From Candidatus Aenigmatarchaeota archaeon (GTDB taxonomy: Archaea > Aenigmatarchaeota > Aenigmatarchaeia > QMZP01 > QMZT01), in assembly GCA_030634615.1 (NCBI GenBank), contig DAOWAL010000069.1, positions 1 through 6,387 on the forward strand: DNA of 6,387 nucleotides, written 5' to 3'. The translations under genes and the position numbers were made by a program. Shown here one piece after another: positions 1 through 4,673 of the stretch (positions are counted from its first letter, which is position 1; each line of letters starts with the position of its first letter). The notes below the pieces were generated by a model. It saw only the letters and a program-made list of their open reading frames with translations, ran no database searches and was not told the DNA's origin.

Positions 1-1041
1 TATTATAATGTGACTTCTTGTGACCAAGCAGGTAATTGCAATGAAAGCGGACCTTACAACTTCACGACCTCAGTTTGCTCAGAGTCTTGGTCATGCGGTG
101 AATGGTCAGTATGTGTTGGTGGTTTACAGACTAGGGGATGTACAGATTCAAACAGTTGCGGGACCACCGCTAGCAGACCATCTCTGAGTCAGGAATGTAT
201 TTCAGGTGGAGGAACATCAAAACCAAAACCTCCAGAAGTTAGACATGCATGGAGTAAAATAACACCAGGTGTCGAAGCTTTAATGAGTATAGACAAATCT
301 GGTCTGGATTTCACGGAGATAAGAATTTCCGTTAAAAATCAAGCAAATCAGGTTTCCATAACCGTGACAAAAATTGAAGGTAGTCCTGCTGATGTCGAAA
401 AGGAAGTCTCTGGTAAAACATATCAGTACATTCGAATTCAGGAATCCAACCTTGATGACACCAATATAGAAAAATCCAAAATCAAATTCAAAGTCAGCAA
501 AACATGGATTTCTGGAAACAGCATAAACGAATTGACGGTAGGACTGAACAGATACACCGATGACTGGATTGAACTACCAACAACGTTAACAAGCGAAGAT
601 GATGATTACTTTTATTATGAAACTGAAACGCCAGGATTTTCCGTGTTCGCAATAACGGGCAAAGAAATTGTATGCACATCCGATGAAATGAGATGTTCTG
701 GAAATGAATTGCAGAAATGTACCTCAGATGGTACGGACTGGGAGACAACAGAAATCTGCGAATACGGTTGCGATTCTGCTTCACTCTCATGCAAATCTCA
801 GGGAGCATGCGAAGCAGAGGAAATGAGATGTTCAGGGAAAACCCTTCAGAAATGTTCTACTTACACTTACGATTGGGAAACACTCGAAACCTGCGAGTAT
901 CAATGTCTGGATAATAAATGCACAGAGGCTGCCCCAGATTACAGTGGATTGTACATCGGTGTTGTTGTAATTGTAATGATAATCCTATTATTTGTTTGGA
1001 TGAAACCCAAATCACTCAAAAAAATGTTCAAAAAGAAATGA
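1..1041 (+). CDS. PGF-pre-PGF domain surface protein, C-terminal part (5' truncated)
   Basis: The reading frame is open from base 1 and starts mid-domain (Tyr-Tyr-Asn-Val, then a CDQAGNCN motif typical of Ig-like repeats of archaeal surface proteins), so the true start is upstream; the GTG at 10 is not a convincing start. Counting from the first codon in the window: residues 1-24 are the end of an Ig-like repeat; 26-66 form a thrombospondin-type-like module with Cys 26, 32, 38, 47, 53 and 66 and Trp 30 and 35; 67-79 are a Gly/Pro linker; about 80-220 match the PGF-pre-PGF domain, ending in GFSVFAITG; 225-309 hold two Cys-rich repeats of 45-residue period; about 317-335 is one transmembrane helix, followed by a Lys-rich tail (KKMFKKK). 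Inference: a secreted, disulfide-rich envelope protein anchored by its C-terminus, with the tail in the cytoplasm. Substrate or partner is unknown. It is convergent with the propeller gene, 36 bp away. Confidence 0.85.
   Translation, partial: YYNVTSCDQAGNCNESGPYNFTTSVCSESWSCGEWSVCVGGLQTRGCTDSNSCGTTASRPSLSQECISGGGTSKPKPPEVRHAWSKITPGVEALMSIDKSGLDFTEIRISVKNQANQVSITVTKIEGSPADVEKEVSGKTYQYIRIQESNLDDTNIEKSKIKFKVSKTWISGNSINELTVGLNRYTDDWIELPTTLTSEDDDYFYYETETPGFSVFAITGKEIVCTSDEMRCSGNELQKCTSDGTDWETTEICEYGCDSASLSCKSQGACEAEEMRCSGKTLQKCSTYTYDWETLETCEYQCLDNKCTEAAPDYSGLYIGVVVIVMIILLFVWMKPKSLKKMFKKK
673..927 (+). repeat. Two tandem Cys-rich repeats (135-bp period) in the surface protein
   Basis: Unit 1 begins at Cys codon 673 and unit 2 at Cys codon 808. 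Both follow the plan C-x(4-6)-EMRCSG-x-x-LQKC-x(6-7)-DWE-x(4-5)-CEY-x-C. The bases at 685-698 recur at 820-833 (gaaatgagatgttc), giving a period of 135 bp. The short identical DNA run beside otherwise diverged codons suggests an old internal duplication. Such Cys-rich modules are found in extracellular proteins; no binding partner can be named. Confidence 0.8.
1011..1040 (-). terminator. Oligo-T terminator for the propeller gene, inside the end of gene 1
   Basis: Read on the minus strand past the propeller stop codon (1078), the first T-rich stretch is TTTCTTTTT and then TTTTTTT, made by the Lys codons that end the convergent surface protein gene. Archaeal RNA polymerase terminates at oligo-U runs without needing a hairpin, so this is a plausible terminator about 40-65 nt downstream. 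It has not been tested. Confidence 0.45.
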
Positions 1042-1077
1042 TGATTTCGCAATTCTCATTTAAAGTCAATCATTACG

Positions 1078-2448
1078 TTATTTCTTGGCTTTTTTTGGGG
1101 ATAAATGTATTTGGAGTTCTGAGTGTGCAAGAAGCAAATTTTCGCCCTCCAAAACACATTCGAAGATAACAAAACTCGTGTCGTAATCCGACTTCTGTTT
1201 GTATTCGGAAGTTGTAGCATATTCACTGGTGACATGGTAATCTGACAGCGAGATTGATTTTTCGTTTTTTGATTTATACTTTTCTTCGGAGATGGTGTCT
1301 TCTATGTGGGTTTCCTTCTTTATCTCGACCTTGAACATCTCGTAAGGATGTGACCATACAGATTTCTTTAGTGTACTGGTTTGTATGTTAAATTCTTCCT
1401 TTCCCGTTTCAATATCTAGGAAATGAACCCTGCAATCAGCAGCGCCGAAGATGAGCGTATCCTTGTATATTTTCGGCTCGTCCCATATCTGGCCGTCGAC
1501 CCTGAACCTCCATATCTCCTTGCCCATGCTCTCGTCGAGGCAGTAGAGGTTGCCGTCTTCCGAACCGAAGTATATTCTACCCCCGCTTAACACGGCTTTC
1601 GATTCGATTACACCACCAGTCCTGAAACGCCAGATTTCATTCCCGTCCATATCCAGGCAGTAAAAGTTCCCATCTCTCGCCCCTGTGTATATTCTACCGT
1701 TCACGACGGAGGGCGACGTTGCTATCCCATAACCACCCAGCCTGGTTTTCCAGATTTCCTTTCCGGTTCCGGCGTCCAAAAGGTGAAGATAGCTGTCGAA
1801 GGCCGGGACGAAAACCATGTTTCCATGAACGGTCAGGTGCACCGCGTCGAATATCTCGGCACCTGTCTTGAATCTCCAGATTTCCTTGCCTGTTTTTGTA
1901 TCCACGCCGTACGCATAACCGTCAAAAGAACCGAATATTACGGTGTTTCTGTAGAAGCCAGGGGCACAGCAAATCTCGTCTCCGGTTCTGAATTTCCAGA
2001 CAAGTTCGCCAGTCTTTGCATTGAAGGCGTAAAAGTTCGAATCACGACAGGATGTGTACACCAGACCGTCCTTTATTCCGGCGTAGCCGGCCATTGCCCC
2101 GCCCGTCTTATATCTCCAGACAATCCTGCCAGTGGCGGCGTCGAGGCAGTAGAAAATTCCTCCCTTACTACCGAGATACAAAAAACCATCGGAGCAGACT
2201 GGCGAGGAATCGACCATCGAATCAAGTTTTTTTCTCCATATAAGCTTTTTGTCGCCGATGTCCAGGGCGTAAACGTAGCTGTCGAAAGCCCCCCAGTAGA
2301 GCTTCCCGTTTAGCAGGGTCGTCCTGACGATCGAGCCGCCCTCTGTACCTGACCATATTCTTTTGAATTTTCCAACTTTCTTAACTTCAACTTCCTCTAT
2401 TTCGACGTCAAAAGCTGATGTCTCAAAGTTTTCAAATCCAAAGTCCAT
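1078..2448 (-). CDS. Cytoplasmic eight-blade PQQ-like beta-propeller protein with S-[D/E]-Y repeat tail
   Basis: A 456-residue protein. Residues about 45-357 hold eight consecutive PQQ-type blades of about 40 residues, each with the signature (V/I)Y-x-G-x-x-D-x-x-x-Y-x-L-D-x-x-TG-x-x-x-W-x-x-x-TG; typical cores are YWGAFDSYVYALD (51-63) and RIYFGSEDGNLYCLD (291-305). Eight blades is the usual number for a closed PQQ-like propeller. There is no signal peptide or membrane helix, so unlike BamB or the quinoprotein dehydrogenases it probably stays in the cytoplasm, where it is more likely a protein-binding platform than an enzyme; this is inference. The N-terminal 30 residues are acidic. A tail of about 95 residues (360-456) follows the last blade, with four hexapeptides at 402-425 and a Lys-rich end. 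Bases in the propeller are clearly more GC-rich than in the tail. The start ATG sits 26 bp from a TATA-like box, so the mRNA may be leaderless; a weak GTGA lies just upstream. The function is not known to me. Confidence 0.9.
   Translation of the reverse strand: MDFGFENFETSAFDVEIEEVEVKKVGKFKRIWSGTEGGSIVRTTLLNGKLYWGAFDSYVYALDIGDKKLIWRKKLDSMVDSSPVCSDGFLYLGSKGGIFYCLDAATGRIVWRYKTGGAMAGYAGIKDGLVYTSCRDSNFYAFNAKTGELVWKFRTGDEICCAPGFYRNTVIFGSFDGYAYGVDTKTGKEIWRFKTGAEIFDAVHLTVHGNMVFVPAFDSYLHLLDAGTGKEIWKTRLGGYGIATSPSVVNGRIYTGARDGNFYCLDMDGNEIWRFRTGGVIESKAVLSGGRIYFGSEDGNLYCLDESMGKEIWRFRVDGQIWDEPKIYKDTLIFGAADCRVHFLDIETGKEEFNIQTSTLKKSVWSHPYEMFKVEIKKETHIEDTISEEKYKSKNEKSISLSDYHVTSEYATTSEYKQKSDYDTSFVIFECVLEGENLLLAHSELQIHLSPKKAKK
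1087..1097 (+). terminator. Oligo-T terminator for the surface protein gene, inside the end of the propeller gene
   Basis: Downstream of the surface protein stop (1039-1041) the first T-run on the plus strand is seven T at 1090-1096. It lies within the codons for the Lys-rich C-terminus (PKKAKK) of the opposing propeller gene. There is no convincing stem before it; the call rests on the known oligo-U rule for archaeal termination. Confidence 0.4.
1174..1245 (-). repeat. Four tandem S-[D/E]-Y-x-x-x hexapeptides in the propeller protein tail
   Basis: Residues 402-425 read as SDYHVT, SEYATT, SEYKQK, SDYDTS, a strict six-residue period. The four serine codons are all different (tca, agt, tcc, tcg), so the pattern is kept at protein level and is not a recent DNA slippage product. 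Irregular S/K/E-rich sequence (about 387-401) precedes it. Regularly spaced Ser and Tyr next to acidic residues could be modification or binding sites; that is speculation. Confidence 0.75.
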
Positions 2449-2468
2449 GCTTCACTTTTCGAGAAAAA

Positions 2469-2480
2469 GATTTAAAAGCC
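2469..2480 (-). promoter_or_regulatory. TATA-like box of the propeller gene; leaderless start likely
   Basis: On the minus strand GGCTTTTAAATC has its AT core (TTTTAAA, 2471-2477) centred about 26 bp before the A of the start codon at 2448. That is the usual archaeal TATA-to-start distance, so transcription may begin at the ATG itself. A purine-rich BRE-like stretch is not obvious. Confidence 0.5.
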
Positions 2481-2526
2481 CGTTTAAGACTGCTGGTTAC
2501 GATTTTCTATTGGGTTGGTGTGGATA

Positions 2527-2543
2527 AATGTGTTTGACACATT
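2527..2543. repeat. Perfect inverted repeat between ftsZ and the propeller gene
   Basis: AATGTGT-TTG-ACACATT: 7-bp arms around a 3-nt spacer, with no mismatches. It lies about 35 nt beyond the ftsZ stop and about 80 bp ahead of the propeller start. It may be a 3'-end hairpin of ftsZ mRNA or a protein-binding site. T-rich sequence comes before it, not after it, in the ftsZ direction, so it is not a standard intrinsic terminator. The rest of the 129-bp gap holds only the T-tract and TATA-like box listed separately. Confidence 0.5.
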
Positions 2544-2550
2544 AATATTT

Positions 2551-2565
2551 AAATAAAAAAAGAAA
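2551..2565 (-). terminator. Oligo-T terminator of ftsZ
   Basis: Starting 12 nt after the ftsZ stop, the minus strand reads TTTCTTTTTTTATTT. Such U-rich tracts are sufficient for archaeal termination. Position and composition fit well. Confidence 0.55.
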
Positions 2566-2577
2566 TGACTGTGGGTT

Positions 2578-3702
2578 TTACCCCACGAAATCTATGCCAA
2601 GAACCTTTTCAATTTCTTTTTGTTTTACTGTTGTGTATGTTTTTTCAGGTCCATATATCTGAGATGATTTTACACCGGTTACAATAAGCATGGATCTTAT
2701 TGTGTCTCCAAGCTCTTTTATTACCTGTGCACCCCAGATTATCTTTGCTTCTGGGTTCAGTTTTGAACTCACAGCTTCGACAATTTCCTGGCATTCTTTT
2801 ATTGTTATATCCTCACCACCTGACACGTTTACAAGAGCACCTGATGCTCCTTCAATGTCTACGTCAAGTAATGGGTTGTTCAATGATTTCTCAACAGATT
2901 CAAGCGCCCTGTTTTCTGTGTCGCTTTCACCCATTCCAATCATGGCTATTCCACCAGAACCCATCACCGCACGAATGTCTGCGAAATCTAAGTTCACAAG
3001 ACCTGGCTTTGTGATAAGTTCAGCTATTCCCTTAACAGCGTTTACAAGAATCTCGTCTGCGACTTTGAATGCTGTTGTAATGGAAACGTCTGGTACTATC
3101 TCAAGGAGTTTGTCGTTAGGTATGACGATAAGTGTATCGGCAACTGATTCCATTCCTTCAAGACCATCCTGTGCGTTTTTAGCTCTGGATTTACCTTCCA
3201 TTGTGAATGGAAGTGTTACAACACCGACTGTTAGTGCGCCTGCTTTTTTAGCAATGTCAGCAACAACTGGTGCTGCGCCAGTACCTGTTCCGCCACCAAG
3301 ACCGCATGTGACAAAAACCATGTCAGCACCGTCAAGTGACTTTTTAATGTCGTCTTTTGACTCCTTTGCAGCTTCTCCACCTACTTTTGGATCAGCTCCT
3401 GCACCAAGACCGCTTGTAAGTTCCTTACCTATAAGAACTTTTGTATCAGCATCGCTGTACAATAAATCCTGTGCATCTGTGTTTATACCAACGGTTTCAG
3501 CACCGACGATACCTATCTGCATTAATCTCGAAAGAGTGTTGCCTCCGGCACCGCCAACACCTGCAACTTTGATTTCAGCTTTCCTTGTCTCAAGGATCTT
3601 TCTTAACTCTTCATCAGTTTCAGCATTTCTTGCTCTGTTTTCGGGAACATCTTCTGCTCCCAGGGCGGAATCAATTATTGAGCCTCTGCTCATGCTCGTC
3701 AT
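2578..3702 (-). CDS. ftsZ: Cell division GTPase FtsZ (archaeal FtsZ1-like)
   Basis: A tubulin-family GTPase that polymerises at mid-cell into the division ring. Of 374 residues, the first 41 form a polar extension, as is usual for archaeal FtsZ. The nucleotide fold begins at IKVAGVGGAGGNTLSRL (44-60); NTDAQDL (74-80) follows; the tubulin signature GGGTGTGAAP (136-145, T4 loop) binds the GTP phosphates; IPNDKLLEI (194-202) and the T7 synergy loop NLDFADIRAVM (237-247, with catalytic Asp 239 and Asp 242) complete the active site across two subunits. The C-terminal domain ends at GIDFVG without a long linker or the bacterial-type tail peptide, so any membrane tether must contact something else. 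From memory it resembles methanogen FtsZ1 more than FtsZ2; this needs a tree. The start at 3702 is chosen over Met4 because AAAGGAGG at 3710-3717 lies 7 nt upstream. A leader hairpin (3721-3743) precedes it. Archaea often have a second ftsZ elsewhere. Confidence 0.97.
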   Translation of the reverse strand: MTSMSRGSIIDSALGAEDVPENRARNAETDEELRKILETRKAEIKVAGVGGAGGNTLSRLMQIGIVGAETVGINTDAQDLLYSDADTKVLIGKELTSGLGAGADPKVGGEAAKESKDDIKKSLDGADMVFVTCGLGGGTGTGAAPVVADIAKKAGALTVGVVTLPFTMEGKSRAKNAQDGLEGMESVADTLIVIPNDKLLEIVPDVSITTAFKVADEILVNAVKGIAELITKPGLVNLDFADIRAVMGSGGIAMIGMGESDTENRALESVEKSLNNPLLDVDIEGASGALVNVSGGEDITIKECQEIVEAVSSKLNPEAKIIWGAQVIKELGDTIRSMLIVTGVKSSQIYGPEKTYTTVKQKEIEKVLGIDFVG

Positions 3703-3709
3703 AACTACC

Positions 3710-3717
3710 CCTCCTTT
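3710..3717 (-). promoter_or_regulatory. Strong Shine-Dalgarno of ftsZ
   Basis: AAAGGAGG on the minus strand, 7 nt before the ATG at 3702. It decides between the two nearby Met codons (residues 1 and 4) in favour of the first. It begins 3 nt after the leader hairpin. Confidence 0.8.
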
Positions 3718-3720
3718 TAA

Positions 3721-3743
3721 AACTCAAATTAATAATCTGAGTT
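3721..3743 (-). promoter_or_regulatory. Hairpin in the ftsZ leader, directly before the ribosome binding site
   Basis: On the minus strand AACTCAGATT-ATT-AATTTGAGTT forms a 10-bp stem (nine Watson-Crick pairs and one G-U) with a 3-nt loop. It ends 3 nt before the Shine-Dalgarno. It could protect the 5' end, modulate initiation, or, as DNA, act as an operator. All three are inference. Confidence 0.5.
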
Positions 3744-3775
3744 CAATGGTATTATAATCAAATAATATCTATAAG

Positions 3776-3784
3776 TTATTTAAA
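3776..3784 (-). promoter_or_regulatory. Candidate TATA box of ftsZ
   Basis: TTTAAATAA on the minus strand, which would place the transcript start near 3754 and give a leader of about 50 nt containing the hairpin. The whole 3744-3800 stretch is AT-rich, so other TATA-like words (for example around 3765-3773) cannot be excluded. No clear T-tract separates the FKBP stop at 3812 from this region, so some read-through from FKBP into ftsZ is possible. Confidence 0.4.
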
Positions 3785-3811
3785 TTTTATTTAACCCAAG
3801 ACCATAAAATC

Positions 3812-4495
3812 CTATTTTTTTACATTGATATTTGCCGATTTTGTTTTTTTGTCTGTAATTTGCTCGAACTCGACCTTTTCAACACTTTTTATCCACTTGG
3901 TTATCATATCACTGAACATTTTCTGTGCAATTGGGTTAAGAGGTTTTTTAGATGTGATAATAGCATTTTTGGTCTTTATGTCAACGCCACTAAAATCCAT
4001 TTTGTAGTATTTTAGCAATGTTTCAATCTTTTTGACATCCCCATCTATTTTTTCCAGTATCTTCACCTTGTAATCAAGCATTTTCCCTGCAAGTGGGTTG
4101 TTAAAGTCTACTCTAACTCTCCCACCTGATACGCTCTGTACTTTTGCCTGGGTGCCATCGACATCGAAAAATTCACCAGGAATTGGGTTTATTTTGTTTT
4201 CAATGAATTTTGAGATTGGAACTATTTTTATGAGCTTTGGATCTCTAAGACCAAATCCTTGTGTTGGACCAACCTGGAATTCCCTTTCTTCTCCAACTTT
4301 CATTTTATCAAGTTCACTCATTACACCTGGTATAACCATGTTTGAACCTATTATGATAAGTGCCGGACCGTATGGGTGATTTGGATTATGAATTCCCTCT
4401 TTTTTTGCAAGTTCTTCTGATGTTAGGTCAAATATGTCCCCTGTAAGGTTTATTCTGCCAACATACTCCACATTTATGAAATCTCCTTTTTCCAT
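3812..4495 (-). CDS. Long-type archaeal FKBP peptidyl-prolyl cis-trans isomerase (SlyD-like chaperone)
   Basis: Catalyses cis-trans isomerisation of peptidyl-proline bonds and, through an inserted flap domain, acts as a folding chaperone; cytosolic, with no signal peptide. Of 227 residues, the FKBP core starts at NVEYVGRINLTGDIFDLT (8-25), continues at MVIPGVMSELDKMKVGEE (53-70) and GPTQGFGLRDP (76-86), is interrupted by the insert-in-flap domain (about 87-127), and closes with VDFNNPLAGKMLDYKVKI (129-146). Residues 150-227 are the extra C-terminal domain of the long archaeal forms (about 230 residues, as in the methanogen FKBP26 type). Two positions differ from the usual SlyD-like motifs: NNPLAG for NHPLAG (Asn133) and GFG for the usual (A)YG (Phe81), which might lower isomerase activity. 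The start is well supported: AGGAGGT at 4503-4509 is 7 nt upstream. The gene follows tRNA-Ile by 18 nt and is probably cotranscribed with it. Confidence 0.93.
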   Translation of the reverse strand: MEKGDFINVEYVGRINLTGDIFDLTSEELAKKEGIHNPNHPYGPALIIIGSNMVIPGVMSELDKMKVGEEREFQVGPTQGFGLRDPKLIKIVPISKFIENKINPIPGEFFDVDGTQAKVQSVSGGRVRVDFNNPLAGKMLDYKVKILEKIDGDVKKIETLLKYYKMDFSGVDIKTKNAIITSKKPLNPIAQKMFSDMITKWIKSVEKVEFEQITDKKTKSANINVKK

Positions 4496-4502
4496 TTTTT
4501 CA

Positions 4503-4509
4503 ACCTCCT
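4503..4509 (-). promoter_or_regulatory. Shine-Dalgarno of the FKBP gene, 4 nt after the tRNA
   Basis: AGGAGGT on the minus strand, 7 nt before the ATG at 4495 and beginning 4 nt beyond the last tRNA base (4514). It leaves no room for a separate promoter outside the tRNA gene, so FKBP is probably translated from a tRNA-mRNA transcript or its processed 3' product. Confidence 0.8.
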
Positions 4510-4513
4510 GAAA

Positions 4514-4609
4514 TGGTCCCGGCGAGATTTGAACTCGCGGCCTCTCGATTATCAGTTTCGCCTAGGAATAGTCCTAACGAGCGCTCTAACCAGGCTGAGC
4601 CACGGGACC
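4514..4609 (-). tRNA. tRNA-Ile(GAU) with a 21-nt intron at position 30/31
   Basis: Decodes AUC/AUU. Minus strand 5'-3': acceptor GGTCCCG pairs with CGGGACC, followed by discriminator A; D stem GCTC/GAGC; T stem GCGAG/CTCGC with loop TTCAAAT; variable loop AGGCC (class I). After removal of 4557-4577 the anticodon stem is CTCGA/TCGAG, five perfect pairs, and the loop is CTGATAA with anticodon GAT at 34-36 and T33 in place; CTGATAA is the usual archaeal tRNA-Ile loop. The mature tRNA is 75 nt without CCA, which is not encoded. Reading it unspliced with a GGA (Ser) anticodon fails: no T33, a mismatch at 31-39, and no long variable arm. A TATA-like box at 4637-4644 precedes it and the FKBP gene follows 18 nt downstream. 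Confidence 0.93.
4557..4577 (-). other. Archaeal tRNA intron with bulge-helix-bulge splice motif, position 30/31
   Basis: The intron (21 nt, TTAGGA...GCGAA on the minus strand) folds as an inner stem TAGGA/TCCTA with loop CTAT. A 4-bp central helix pairs exon bases CGCT (25-28) with intron GGCG. The two 3-nt bulges are CG|T at the 5' site and AA|A at the 3' site, each cut after its second base, as the tRNA splicing endonuclease does. Shifting the cut by one base breaks the 31-39 pair. In the precursor C25 is used by the motif, so the D stem must rearrange before or after cutting. Confidence 0.88.
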
Positions 4610-4636
4610 GTTATAACCATATAAAAGGGGGTTTAA

Positions 4637-4644
4637 TTTATAAA
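4637..4644 (-). promoter_or_regulatory. TATA box for tRNA-Ile (and probably FKBP)
   Basis: TTTATAAA, centred about 31 bp before the mature tRNA 5' end, predicts a start near 4614 and a 5' leader of about 5 nt. A second AT-rich word, TTTTATATG (4618-4626), is too close to the tRNA to be the main box. Confidence 0.6.
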
Positions 4645-4650
4645 TTTGGC

Positions 4651-4656
4651 AAAAAA
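4651..4656 (-). terminator. Oligo-T terminator of the symporter gene
   Basis: Six T on the minus strand, 17 nt after the symporter stop (4674-4676), preceded by a very small GG-AAA-CC stem. It lies just before the tRNA TATA box and would separate the two transcripts. The tract is short, so leakage is possible. Confidence 0.4.
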
Positions 4657-4673
4657 GGTTTCCGCTTGCAAAT

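Noticed and set aside
10..12. GTG as the true start of the surface protein
   Set aside because: The frame is open to base 1 and already mid-domain (Tyr-Tyr-Asn before it continues an Ig-like repeat); no Shine-Dalgarno can be seen in the 9 bases available.
494..808. 104-codon minus-strand frame inside gene 1
   Set aside because: Composition typical of antisense frames, and it overlaps a well-supported domain and Cys repeats.
1783..2313. 176-codon open frame on the plus strand
   Set aside because: Antisense shadow of the GC-richer propeller blades; no recognisable protein and no ribosome binding site.
1441..2340. Repeated DNA in the propeller gene as a mobile or CRISPR-like repeat
   Set aside because: The repeats have the 40-residue blade period with diverged codons and no unique spacers; they encode protein blades.
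2527..2565. Hairpin plus T-tract as a classical intrinsic terminator of ftsZ
   Set aside because: In the ftsZ direction the T-tract comes before the hairpin, the wrong order; the T-tract alone is kept as the terminator.
2690..3757. 355-codon open frame on the plus strand
   Set aside because: It lies antisense to ftsZ, whose motifs are unmistakable; the product is low-complexity Ser/Pro/Ala-rich as expected of a shadow frame.
4514..4609. tRNA-Ser(GGA) with a canonical 37/38 intron or no intron
   Set aside because: It lacks T33 and the long variable arm of tRNA-Ser and leaves a 31-39 mismatch; the 30/31 intron gives a perfect tRNA-Ile with a full BHB.
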